A DNA stretch of 64,000 bases from JBCCOW01 sp039025855 (GTDB taxonomy: Bacteria > Planctomycetota > Phycisphaerae > Phycisphaerales > Phycisphaeraceae): positions 1 through 64,000 of the forward strand of contig JBCCNL010000005.1 of NCBI GenBank assembly GCA_039025855.1. Direction: 5' to 3'. Below, one piece after another: positions 1 to 7,816 of the stretch. Both the position numbers and the translations under genes were made by a program. The notes below the pieces were generated by a model. The model saw nothing but the letters and a program-made list of their open reading frames with translations. It searched no databases and had not been told where the DNA came from. Position 1 is the first letter of the stretch. Each line of letters opens with the position of its first letter.

Positions 1-1218
1 ATCAGCTCGGCGATGCTCAACGATCTGGTCGGGTGGATCGGGTTTGCGGTGGTTCTGGCGCTGCTGCCCGCGGGGGTGGGGGCGGCGTCGGCCGAGGGCT
101 ACGGGGTGCTGACCACGATCGGGGCGACGCTGCTGTTTCTGGTACTGATGCTGACGGTGGGGCGTTGGCTTTTGCACCGGTTGATGCCGTACATCCAGGC
201 GAACTGGTCGTGGCCGGGCGGGGTGATGGCGTTTGTGTTTGTGGTCGCGCTGTTGTGTGCGGCGCTGACCGAGCACCTGGGGATCCACTCGATCTTCGGG
301 GCGTTTGTGGCGGGGGTGGCGATCGGGGATTCGTACCACCTGCGGGAGCGGACGCGGGACACGATCTCTCAGTTTGTCACCAATATCTTCGCCCCGGTGT
401 TCTTTGCCTCGATCGGGCTGCGGATCAACTTCGTGGATGCGTTCGATCCGCTGATCGTGGGGATCGTGTTGAGTGTGGCTTTGACCGGGAAGGTCTTGGG
501 GTGTTTCCTGGGGGCGAAGCTAGCGCGGCTGACGACGCGGGAGTCGTGGGCGGTGGGGTTTGGGATGGCGGCGCAGGGGGCGGTGGGGATCATCCTGGGG
601 AACCTCGCGCGGCAGGCGGGGCTGATTACGGATGAGCTGCTGGTGGCGATCGTGATCATGGCGTTGGGGACGTCGCTGCTCTCGGGGCCTGTCATGCAGA
701 AGGTGCTGCGGACGGGGGGTAAGCGTCGGCTGCACGAGATGCTGTCGGACCGTCACATCCTGCTGGACCCTCAGGCGCGGACGTTGACCGACTTGTTGCG
801 GGAGATGTCGGAGCGGGCGTCGGAGCTGGTGCCTTTGGAGTCGGAGCCTATCTACAACGCGGTCTGGGCGCGGGAGTCGGCGATGCATACGGCACTGCCG
901 CATGGATTGGCGGTGCCGCACGCCCGGTTGCAGGGGCTGAGCAAGCCGGTGCTGGTGATGGCCCGGTGTCGCGACGGGATCGATTTTGACAGCCCGGACG
1001 GGGAGCTGGCCCGGCACGTGTGCCTGATCCTGACGCCGGACGATCAGCCGGCGGCGCAGATCGAGCTGCTGGGCATGTTCGCAGAAGCGTTCAACGAGTC
1101 GGAGACGCGGCAGCGTTGTCTGGCAGCAGCGACGGCGACGGAGTACCGGGCGGTGCTGCATCTGGCGACGGCGAAGCCGGGCGAGGAGTTGGCGCAGCAC
1201 GATCAGGCGGTGTTGTAG
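1..1218 (+). CDS. Cation/proton antiporter (CPA2-like) with C-terminal PTS EIIA domain, 5' partial
   Basis: The reading frame is open from base 1, so the true start lies outside the window; the ATG at 13 is probably internal. The first 230 or so residues are a string of hydrophobic helices typical of the CPA2 Na+/H+ exchanger family, with the polar stretches FGAFVAGVAIGD and FFASIGLRINF that recur in this family. After a short linker (HEMLSDRHILL) the last 150 residues resemble a fructose-type PTS EIIA domain, including LPHGLAVPHAR, where the phospho-accepting histidine is expected. A membrane antiporter carrying a cytoplasmic EIIA-like domain suggests control by phosphorylation or by nitrogen/carbon status; that is inference. 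The gene ends 27 bp before the convergent channel gene. Confidence 0.8.
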   Translation: MSSAMLNDLVGWIGFAVVLALLPAGVGAASAEGYGVLTTIGATLLFLVLMLTVGRWLLHRLMPYIQANWSWPGGVMAFVFVVALLCAALTEHLGIHSIFGAFVAGVAIGDSYHLRERTRDTISQFVTNIFAPVFFASIGLRINFVDAFDPLIVGIVLSVALTGKVLGCFLGAKLARLTTRESWAVGFGMAAQGAVGIILGNLARQAGLITDELLVAIVIMALGTSLLSGPVMQKVLRTGGKRRLHEMLSDRHILLDPQARTLTDLLREMSERASELVPLESEPIYNAVWARESAMHTALPHGLAVPHARLQGLSKPVLVMARCRDGIDFDSPDGELARHVCLILTPDDQPAAQIELLGMFAEAFNESETRQRCLAAATATEYRAVLHLATAKPGEELAQHDQAVL

Positions 1219-1245
1219 CAAGGCTGCTGGCAGGTGTGCCCGCAG

Positions 1246-2094
1246 CTATACGGCCTCGCGGTGGTCCGGAGTTGCCAGCTGACGACTGTGGGCTGCTTTG
1301 AGGGCGACTCTTCTCAAGCGGGCTTTCTTGCGTCGGGCACGTCGGGTACGCAGCCGCTCCATCTCGTCGGAATAGCCCGCGGCCAGGATGCCGGCGGGCA
1401 GGGCGAACATCCCGATACCGATAAACGCCACGCACGTTGCAACGAGTTTGCCGAGTCCTGTCACGGGGCTGATGTCGCCGTAGCCAACCGTGGTCAGGGT
1501 GATTGCCGCCCACCACATGGTGGCGGGGATGCTGGAGAAAGCGTCGGGCTGGGCGCTGTTTTCAGCGTAATACATCACCGAGGAGCAGAGCACGAGCAGA
1601 ATCAGTAAGACGAGGAAGACGGCGAGCAGGTCGGGGAGCTTCCGTTGAAAGACTCGGAGGGTCATGTCGAGTGAATCGGAGTACCGGCTTAGCCGTAGTA
1701 GTCTGAAGACGCGCACCAGCCGGATCGCACGCAACGCTCTTCCATCAATGCCGGTCAACCCAAGTAGGAGGGTTGGCAAGATCGCCATGAGGTCGATGAG
1801 CATGACCGGCCGCAGGGCATAACGCAGACGACCCGTCACCGGGTGCGGGTACTGACGCGATGCGGTACAGGCCCAGATACGCGTGCAGTATTCGATGATG
1901 AACAGCTTGACGGAGATCGCCTCGATCGTTGCGAGTGCAAGGCCGTAGTGCTCTTGGATGGACTCGACAGTTGAGGCGATGAATGCCATCACATTGATCA
2001 AGATGAGCGAGATCAAGGCCAGGTCGAAGAGGCGGCTTGCGGTGTCGCCTGACCGAGCCGTTTCAATGATCTGGAAGACCCGGAATCGGTTCAT
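1246..2094 (-). CDS. Voltage-gated-type potassium channel (ion transport protein)
   Basis: This 282-residue protein has the six-helix layout of a Kv-type channel subunit. Hydrophobic segments S1-S3 are followed by an arginine-spaced S4 (RAIRLVRVFRLLRLSR), two further helices and the selectivity filter TTVGYGDISPVTG before the last helix (CVAFIGIGMFALPAGIL). The tail is short and very basic (RTRRARRKKARLRR). The filter makes K+ selectivity likely; the regularly spaced arginines suggest voltage sensing. It would act as a tetramer in the inner membrane. It is convergent with the antiporter upstream and lies 20 bp from the end of murA on the same strand. The neighbouring antiporter gene hints at shared ion homeostasis, but they are not co-transcribed. 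Confidence 0.88.
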   Translation of the reverse strand: MNRFRVFQIIETARSGDTASRLFDLALISLILINVMAFIASTVESIQEHYGLALATIEAISVKLFIIEYCTRIWACTASRQYPHPVTGRLRYALRPVMLIDLMAILPTLLLGLTGIDGRALRAIRLVRVFRLLRLSRYSDSLDMTLRVFQRKLPDLLAVFLVLLILLVLCSSVMYYAENSAQPDAFSSIPATMWWAAITLTTVGYGDISPVTGLGKLVATCVAFIGIGMFALPAGILAAGYSDEMERLRTRRARRKKARLRRVALKAAHSRQLATPDHREAV

Positions 2095-2114
2095 GAGGAT
2101 TAGGAGCAGCGGGG

Positions 2115-3500
2115 CTAAAGGTCTTTGTCATCGACGCGTTGGATGTCGGCGCCGAGGGTTTGGAGGGTGTGTTCCATTTTGTGGTAGCCGCGGTCGAGGT
2201 GGTAGACGCGGTTGATGGTGGTGGTGCCTTGGGCGGCGAGGCCGGCGAGGACGAGGCCGGCGGAGGCGCGGAGGTCGGAGGCCATGACGGGGGCGCCGAC
2301 GAGTTCGCGGGTGCCGGTGACCATGGCGGAGGGGCCGACGCGGGTGATGTTGGCGCCCATGCGGAGGAGTTCGGCGACGTGGAGGAAGCGGTCGGGGAAG
2401 ATCTTTTCGGTGATGATGGCGTTGCCGTCGGCGAGGGTGAGCAGGGCCATGATCTGGGCTTGAAGGTCGGTGGGGAAGCCAGGGTGGGGCTGGGTGGTGA
2501 CCTGGGTGGGGTTGAGGCGTCTCGGTGAGAGTACGGTCACGGTGGGGTAGCTGCTAGCTGCTAGAGCCTGGCTGCTGGTGCTTGCGTTTTTGGTTTGACT
2601 TACTTCTTGCTCCTTACTCCTTACTCCTTGCTCCTCCACGTGGATGCCGATGTGAGCCAGGCGGTCTAAAGCCGCGGTGAGCGAGTCGAGCGGGAAGTTC
2701 TCCAGCACGACTTCGCCGTTGGTGATGGCGGCGGCCATGACGTAGGTGCCGGCTTCGATGCGGTCGGGCATGACCGGGTAAGCGTCTACGCCGTTCAACT
2801 CGGCGACGCCTTCGACGGTGATGCGGGGGGAGCCGTCGCCGCTGATGCGGGCGCCCATCGCTCGGAGGAGGTTGGCGAGGTCGATGATCTCGGGCTCGCA
2901 GGCGGCGGCCTCGATGATGGTGGTGCCTTGGGCGAGGGTGGCGGCGGAGAGGACGTTGGCGGTGCCGAGGACGGTGGAGCCGTTGGGCCCGCCGAGGAAG
3001 ACGTGGGCGGCTTGCAAGGGGTCCTGGCCACCGCGGGGGGTGGTGGCGACGATGTCGCCGGCTTCAAGGTGGATCTCGGCCCCGAGGGCGCGGAGTCCGC
3101 GGAGGTGGAGGTCGACGGGGCGGTCGCCGATGGCGCAGCCGCCGGGCATGGAGACGCGGGCGGCGCGGCGTTTGGCGAGCATGGGGCCGAGGACGCAGAT
3201 GCCGGCCCGCATGGTGCGGACGATGTCGTAGGGGGCGGTGGTGGGGGTGGGGTCGTGGGGCGAGAGATTGAGGCGGCTGGGTTGGTGATCTTCCGGGGGG
3301 GTGTGGGTGACGTCGATGCCGAGGCGTTTGAGCAGGCGCGACATGTTGCGGGTGTCGGCGAGGTCGGGGACGCCCTGCAGGGTGAGCGGGTGGTCGGTGA
3401 GGAGGGCCGCGGCCATGAGGGGCAGCGCGGCGTTTTTAGAGCCGTTGATGCGGACGGTGCCGCGGAGGGGTCGGCCGCCGTTGATGACGAAGGTGTCCAT
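2115..3500 (-). CDS. murA: UDP-N-acetylglucosamine 1-carboxyvinyltransferase (MurA)
   Basis: MurA transfers enolpyruvate from PEP to UDP-GlcNAc, the first committed step of peptidoglycan synthesis, in the cytoplasm. The start at 3500 gives MDTFVINGGRPLRGTVRING, the usual N-terminus; the frame stays open upstream but that part is translated low-complexity repeat. Family landmarks visible are INGSKNAALPLMAAALL with the K-N pair, the GGCAIGDRPVDLHL loop and PGFPTDLQAQ. The position normally held by the catalytic cysteine loop reads MPGGCAIGDRP, so a Cys is present. About 29 extra residues occur after GIHVEE; they match an in-frame low-complexity DNA insert (separate entry). The protein is 461 residues against about 420-430 for the family. 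Divergent from apt. Confidence 0.93.
   Translation of the reverse strand: MDTFVINGGRPLRGTVRINGSKNAALPLMAAALLTDHPLTLQGVPDLADTRNMSRLLKRLGIDVTHTPPEDHQPSRLNLSPHDPTPTTAPYDIVRTMRAGICVLGPMLAKRRAARVSMPGGCAIGDRPVDLHLRGLRALGAEIHLEAGDIVATTPRGGQDPLQAAHVFLGGPNGSTVLGTANVLSAATLAQGTTIIEAAACEPEIIDLANLLRAMGARISGDGSPRITVEGVAELNGVDAYPVMPDRIEAGTYVMAAAITNGEVVLENFPLDSLTAALDRLAHIGIHVEEQGVRSKEQEVSQTKNASTSSQALAASSYPTVTVLSPRRLNPTQVTTQPHPGFPTDLQAQIMALLTLADGNAIITEKIFPDRFLHVAELLRMGANITRVGPSAMVTGTRELVGAPVMASDLRASAGLVLAGLAAQGTTTINRVYHLDRGYHKMEHTLQTLGADIQRVDDKDL
2551..2636. repeat. In-frame low-complexity insert inside murA
   Basis: Within murA the plus strand changes to a run of TACTCCTTACTCCTTGCTCC-like units next to repeated GCTAGCTGCTAG/GCTGCTGG units. 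The segment encodes EEQGVRSKEQEVSQ and a Ser/Ala-rich stretch, residues that have no counterpart in the usual MurA loop between the GIHVEE-type segment and the TTQPHPGFPTD segment. Its length keeps the frame. Boundaries are approximate, because they are judged from protein similarity and base pattern only. Confidence 0.6.
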
Positions 3501-3514
3501 GGGTGAGGTTGTCG

Positions 3515-3607
3515 GCTGTAGGTGGTAGGTTGTAGGGAAGTGGGGCTGAGCCCTTGATCCATCGGAAACCGTGTTGGTTTTCCTACAACCTATCACCTAC
3601 TACCTAC
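3515..3607. repeat. Inverted low-complexity repeat between murA and apt
   Basis: The left arm (about 3516-3538) and the right arm (about 3580-3607) are imperfect reverse complements built from CCTACAACCTAYCACCTAC-type units. They enclose about 42 bases. The arms could form a long hairpin in the divergent murA/apt promoter region. Both genes' first ATGs lie just outside the structure, which explains why the frames are open upstream of each true start. No promoter could be assigned with confidence here. Confidence 0.65.
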
Positions 3608-3619
3608 GGCCCCCCATTT

Positions 3620-4135
3620 ATGGACATTCAAACGCTGATCCGTGACGTGCCCGATTATCCGAAGCCGGGGATTGTGTTTAAGGACATCACGCCGTTGCTG
3701 GCGAGCCCGGGCGGGCTGGCGATGGCGGTGGAGCAGATGGCGAACCCGTTCAGGGGCAAGGGGGTGGAGCTGGTGTGCGGGGCAGAGAGCCGGGGGTTTA
3801 TCTTCGGGACAGCGATTGCGCAGGCTTTGTCGGCGGGGTTTGTGCCCATCCGGAAGCCGGGGAAGCTGCCGTCGCGGACGCTGTCGGCGAGCTATGAGTT
3901 GGAGTACGGCAGCGACACGCTGGAGGTGCACGAAGATGCGGTGAAGCCGGGTCAGAAGGTGCTGATGGTGGACGACCTGTTGGCGACGGGCGGGACGATG
4001 AAGGCGTGCTGCGATCTGATTAGTCAGATGGGCGGAGACATCTTGGGGATCACGGTGCTGATTGAGCTCGCGTTTTTGCCGGGGCGTGAGAAGCTCGATC
4101 CGTACGAGAACGTGCACGCGTCGATTGTGTATTGA
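3620..4135 (+). CDS. apt: Adenine phosphoribosyltransferase
   Basis: Apt salvages adenine with PRPP to give AMP in the cytoplasm. The 171-residue protein starts MDIQTLIRDVPDYPKPGIVFKD, which is the standard Apt N-terminus and decides the start at 3620 against an upstream ATG at 3554 that lies in repeat sequence. Visible landmarks are AESRGFIFG, KPGKLP, the flexible-loop tyrosine region YELEYGSDTLEVHEDA, and the PRPP-binding motif VLMVDDLLATGGTM. Length fits the family. It is transcribed divergently from murA across a 119-bp region that contains an inverted repeat. Confidence 0.95.
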   Translation: MDIQTLIRDVPDYPKPGIVFKDITPLLASPGGLAMAVEQMANPFRGKGVELVCGAESRGFIFGTAIAQALSAGFVPIRKPGKLPSRTLSASYELEYGSDTLEVHEDAVKPGQKVLMVDDLLATGGTMKACCDLISQMGGDILGITVLIELAFLPGREKLDPYENVHASIVY

Positions 4136-4199
4136 GCGGACGGGTTCACGGCCTGCGACGCGTCGCGTCGCGTCGCGGCTATGAAAGTGGCGCGGTGTT

Positions 4200-6233
4200 T
4201 CACGCGGTGGGGAGCGTGATGATCTCGTGGCAGTTGAAGCGGTCGAGGCTGAGGCGGAGGCCGCCATCGGGAAAGGTCTCGACCGGGACGGCCTGATCGG
4301 CGACGACCGCGTGGGCGGACCCGGCGAGGGGGAGGTTGTGGAGCTCGACGGTGGTGTCGTGCAGCGGGTTGAGCTCTTCGATGATGGAGATGGGCTGCGT
4401 GGCCCGGGTGGTGCCGCCGGAGAGCTCGAGTGTCGCGCCGCGCTGGACGGTGTTGGCGTAGAGCAGGTGGAGGACGTAGCGGGATTCGTTGGGCTGGTGG
4501 GTCAGGGTGATGCGGGCGGTCGAGGGGAGGTTGGTGGTGACGGTGCGGGGCTGGTCTGCGGTGCCGAGGGCCAGGTCGATGGCGTTGGTGATGAGGTGTC
4601 GGTAGGCGACGGCGCCGTAGGCGGCGTAGAGGGTGAAGACGGGGTGGGCGAGGTAGGTGATCGGGCCGTGCATGACGCCGAGGTGGTCGCCGGAGGGTTG
4701 GGTCTGGTAGGGCGCGTGCTGGTGGGAGCAGAAGTGCTTGTAGGAGCGGTTGAAGTAGGAGGCGTAGACGGCGCCGAGCGGGGTGCCGGTGGTGGCACGG
4801 ATGCGGGTGGGCGGGGAGTACATGACCAGCGGCGACTGGACGAACTCGGGGCGGAGCACGGGGATGGGGAGGATGAAGTCGGGCTGATAAGACGAAGGCC
4901 CGAGGAGGTCGGCCCCGAGGTCGAAGACCGACTCGGTCTGGTCGGCGTTGAGGCCCGAGGTGCCCGAGAGCAGGAGGCGGCCGCCCTGCTCGAGGTAGGC
5001 GTCGAGCTTGGCCTTGAGCGTCGGATCGACGGCGATGTCATCGGGGAGGATGAGCAGCCGGTAGGGGTTGAAGTCCATCTCGGCGTCGAGGATGTCGAAG
5101 AGGTACTGGCCTTCGAGCAGCAGCCGGCCGGCACCCGTGTCGGGGAAGGCCTCGCGGCCAGCATCAGGGTTCATCGCCGCGCTGGAGAGCAGTGCGATGT
5201 CGGCGACGTTGACAGCGTCGTTGATGTAGGGCTCTTTGGCTTCGACTTCGGCGTAGGCGGCGCCGATGAGGTCGTAGGTCGATTCGTCGAGCTTGCCGGA
5301 GGGGTGGAGCTGGTCACCGACGGAACACTTGGTGCCGTGGGCGAGCATGGCGGCGCACTCGTAGCGGAGGGCGTTAGGGTGTTTGTAGCCGCCGAACTCA
5401 CCCCAGGTGGTGTGGAACTTGCCGGTCATGCCCAGCGCGTCGTGCGGGAGCTGAGCGACATAGCGGGCGGACATGGGGAAGTGGTCGTAGCCCCAGCCGC
5501 CGGTGGGGAGGGACTCGAGCTCGAGGTGGCTGAAGTAGGGGAGGATGCCGCGTTCGCCGGGCTGGATGTGCCCGGAGTTGTGGAAGATCGGCATGTCGGG
5601 GTCATTGATGCGGGCGGCGGCGGTCGTGGCCCTGTAGTACTTCAGGAGGTTCATCTCGGCAGACTTCTGGCGGTCGGCTGGGTTGGTCGGGTCGAGCCCA
5701 GCCTCGTGCATCGACGCGATGCAGTAGTGACAGACGCAGCCGGTCTGGCTGATGATGTCGAGGAAGATGCCGTCGCAATCGGGGAACAGCGTGACGACCT
5801 CGCTGATCTGGTCGCAGAGCAGGTCGAGGTAGGGCGTGTTGAAGCACATCCGGAAGAAGCCGGCGTCGAGGTTGGAGCGGGACCAGCCGGTCAGTCGGCC
5901 GTCGGGGCCCATCTCGCGCCACTCAGGGTGGTTCTCGGCGGCCCAGTTGTTCACGCCGGCGGTGAGGTAGATCGGGGCGTTCACGCCGATGGCTTTGGTG
6001 GCGTCGAACTGCCGGCGGAGCAGGTCGAAGTTGAGGTGGGGGTGCCGCTCGCCAACCTTGGTGTCGTAGTAGGCGTAGCCGTGGTGGCAGGTGGCGAAGA
6101 GCGTGACCGAGTCGACGTGTCCGCGTTTGAGCGTCTCTTGCCATTGCTTCTCGTCGAAGGCCTCGCCGATGCCGGTGATGTGGGGCGAGGTGTGGAAGTC
6201 GAGGTGGATCTGGCGGTAGCGGAGCTGGTGCAT
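4200..6233 (-). CDS. TIM-barrel glycosidase with beta-galactosidase trimerisation-type domain
   Basis: This 677-residue protein has an N-terminal barrel of the hypothetical glycosyl hydrolase 6 type (HLDFHTSPHI at the start, then DGIFLDII near residue 165 and a Cys-rich CVCHYC). A middle GATase-like domain follows (YRLLILPDDIAVDP, QGGRLLLSG), as in beta-galactosidase trimerisation domains, and then a beta-rich tail. Related domain orders occur in GH151 alpha-L-fucosidases and GH42-like enzymes, so a fucosidase or galactosidase role is possible but not shown. No signal peptide is seen. The start at 6233 was chosen because the upstream extension is low-complexity and Arg/Pro-rich. It is followed on the same strand by nothing before apt's end and lies 52 bp downstream of the sulfatase gene, suggesting an operon. 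Confidence 0.72.
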   Translation of the reverse strand: MHQLRYRQIHLDFHTSPHITGIGEAFDEKQWQETLKRGHVDSVTLFATCHHGYAYYDTKVGERHPHLNFDLLRRQFDATKAIGVNAPIYLTAGVNNWAAENHPEWREMGPDGRLTGWSRSNLDAGFFRMCFNTPYLDLLCDQISEVVTLFPDCDGIFLDIISQTGCVCHYCIASMHEAGLDPTNPADRQKSAEMNLLKYYRATTAAARINDPDMPIFHNSGHIQPGERGILPYFSHLELESLPTGGWGYDHFPMSARYVAQLPHDALGMTGKFHTTWGEFGGYKHPNALRYECAAMLAHGTKCSVGDQLHPSGKLDESTYDLIGAAYAEVEAKEPYINDAVNVADIALLSSAAMNPDAGREAFPDTGAGRLLLEGQYLFDILDAEMDFNPYRLLILPDDIAVDPTLKAKLDAYLEQGGRLLLSGTSGLNADQTESVFDLGADLLGPSSYQPDFILPIPVLRPEFVQSPLVMYSPPTRIRATTGTPLGAVYASYFNRSYKHFCSHQHAPYQTQPSGDHLGVMHGPITYLAHPVFTLYAAYGAVAYRHLITNAIDLALGTADQPRTVTTNLPSTARITLTHQPNESRYVLHLLYANTVQRGATLELSGGTTRATQPISIIEELNPLHDTTVELHNLPLAGSAHAVVADQAVPVETFPDGGLRLSLDRFNCHEIITLPTA

Positions 6234-6285
6234 GGGTCGGGCCTGTGGGGAGAGCGAGGTTTGGAGGTGGTGCCGTCGGCGTGCG

Positions 6286-7653
6286 TTACGGGTCGTAGCC
6301 GTCGGCCGAGGTGAAGGTGATGCTCGGGTCATCGATGGGGCCGGCGAGCGCGGGGTCGTTGGTTTCGGTCATCCATTGCTCGAGCCGGTTGCGCATCTGG
6401 GCGAGGGCGTCGGCGTAGGCGGGGTCGCCCGCCCGGTTGCAGGCCTCGGTCGGGTCTCGGTAGAGGTCGAAGAGTTCTTCGGTGGGCAGGCTTTGGTCGA
6501 GGAGGCCGGCGTGGTGCAGCTCGGACTTGCTCGGGGAGTTGTCGATGTTGGGACGGACCACGCGTGGGGCGTCTTCGAGCCGGCGGATGTAGCTGTAGCG
6601 TGGGGTACGGACGCTGCGCATTGGCTGGTAGGCGGCGTGGAAGTTCACCTCGGCAAACACCGCATCGCGGACCGAGGCCTCGTCGTCATCGGCACGGATC
6701 AGAGGCAGCAGGCTCACACCCTGGACACGGTCCGGCGTGGGCAGACCCGCGACATCGCAGGCGGTGGGGAACACATCGACGTGGCTGGCGAGGCCCTCGA
6801 TGACCCGGCCGCCCTCGATCCCGGGGCCGCGCATCATCAGCAGCACGCCCGTGCCGTGCGCGGTGAGGCTGCACTTCATGTCGGGGAACGCGATGCCGTG
6901 GTCGGTGGTGATGATCACGAGGGTGCGGTCGGCCAGGCCGGCGGCGTCGAGCGCGTCGAGGATCTGGCCGTGGTACTGATCGAGCCGGTTTACGGCGTGG
7001 GCGTAGTCCGCGAAGTCCCGTCGGCATTCGGGCGTGTCCGGCAGCGTCGGCGGGACCGGGGCGTAACGCGAGTCGCCGAGCGGCGGCCCGTCTTCGTTAT
7101 GCCACTGGACCGGCGGATCGACAGACTCATCTCGACCGAGCCGGTGCGTGGTGAAGAACCCCGCGTCGAGGAAGAACGGCTGGCGGTCATCGGCGTGTTC
7201 GGTGAGGAACGCACAGGCGGTCTCGACGGTCAACTCATCACGCCCGGCCACGCCGGGGCGGGTCTGCTTGGCCTCGGCGGTGAGGTCGTCGGTGTAGCCC
7301 AGGTCGGCCAGCGTCTGCGAACCATCTCCCGGCCGGACATGCTGCAGACCCGCGAGCACGGTCCGGTAGCCCTGGGACTGGAGGTGGCTTGGCAGGGTGT
7401 GTTCGGGGTGGGTGATATGGCCGCCGCGGTGGGCGAGGCCCATCATGCCGTTGGTGTGGGCATACTGCCCGGTGAGCAGGCAGGCCCGGCTGGGCGAGCA
7501 CGTGGGGTTGGCACAGAAGGCGTGGCGGAACAGGACGCCCGACTCAGCAAACTGCTGAAGGTTTGGCGTCTGGACCGCGTGGCCGTACGGGGCGATGTAT
7601 CGGCCGGTGTCGTGCGAATGCAGATAAAGGATGTGTGTCGGTGGCGCAGTCAT
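6286..7653 (-). CDS. Sulfatase, formylglycine-dependent (S1 family)
   Basis: The 455-residue protein carries the sulfatase signature CSPSRACLLTGQ near residue 50, in which the cysteine is converted to formylglycine by a maturing enzyme not found in this window. Other expected parts are the N-terminal metal site region HSHDTGRYIAPYG, TPNLQQFAESGVLF, and the later VIITTDHGIAFPDMK with its metal-binding Asp-His. The first ATG that gives MTAPPTHILYLHSHD is at 7653; the upstream open frame encodes only promoter DNA. No signal peptide is visible, so it may act in the cytoplasm on imported sulfated sugars. It shares a strand with the TIM-barrel glycosidase and is divergent from the Gfo/Idh/MocA gene, which fits a small sulfated-sugar gene set. 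Confidence 0.9.
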   Translation of the reverse strand: MTAPPTHILYLHSHDTGRYIAPYGHAVQTPNLQQFAESGVLFRHAFCANPTCSPSRACLLTGQYAHTNGMMGLAHRGGHITHPEHTLPSHLQSQGYRTVLAGLQHVRPGDGSQTLADLGYTDDLTAEAKQTRPGVAGRDELTVETACAFLTEHADDRQPFFLDAGFFTTHRLGRDESVDPPVQWHNEDGPPLGDSRYAPVPPTLPDTPECRRDFADYAHAVNRLDQYHGQILDALDAAGLADRTLVIITTDHGIAFPDMKCSLTAHGTGVLLMMRGPGIEGGRVIEGLASHVDVFPTACDVAGLPTPDRVQGVSLLPLIRADDDEASVRDAVFAEVNFHAAYQPMRSVRTPRYSYIRRLEDAPRVVRPNIDNSPSKSELHHAGLLDQSLPTEELFDLYRDPTEACNRAGDPAYADALAQMRNRLEQWMTETNDPALAGPIDDPSITFTSADGYDP

Positions 7654-7816
7654 GCGCGGAGCATACCGGGCTTTGACTCGAAATACCTCCCCGCCGCACG
7701 GACTCAAAATATTTCCTTTCAGCGGTGGTCGGCGCCCCAACTTTCCTCCTTTTCCCGCTACCCTCTTTCCCGCGCCGAACCCCCTCCCGCCCACGCCCGA
7801 CCCCTGGAGACCCGCC
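7654..7816. promoter_or_regulatory. Divergent intergenic region, sulfatase / Gfo oxidoreductase
   Basis: These 163 bp separate two genes read outward. The region contains the only AT-rich patch of the neighbourhood (GACTCAAAATATTTCC near 7703-7718), where promoters for one or both genes are likely. A purine-rich ribosome site (GGAG, 7805-7808) stands 8 bases before the ATG at 7817. No clear operator palindrome was found. Confidence 0.4.

Noticed and set aside
4156..4178. CGTCG tandem units downstream of apt
   Set aside because: Very short and expected in a high-G+C genome; no pairing or function visible.
4227..6314. Long plus-strand frame of 695 codons opposite the TIM-barrel glycosidase
   Set aside because: Its translation is low-complexity Gly/Val/Glu and mirrors the codon bias of the real minus-strand gene; the minus-strand frame has clear domain motifs.
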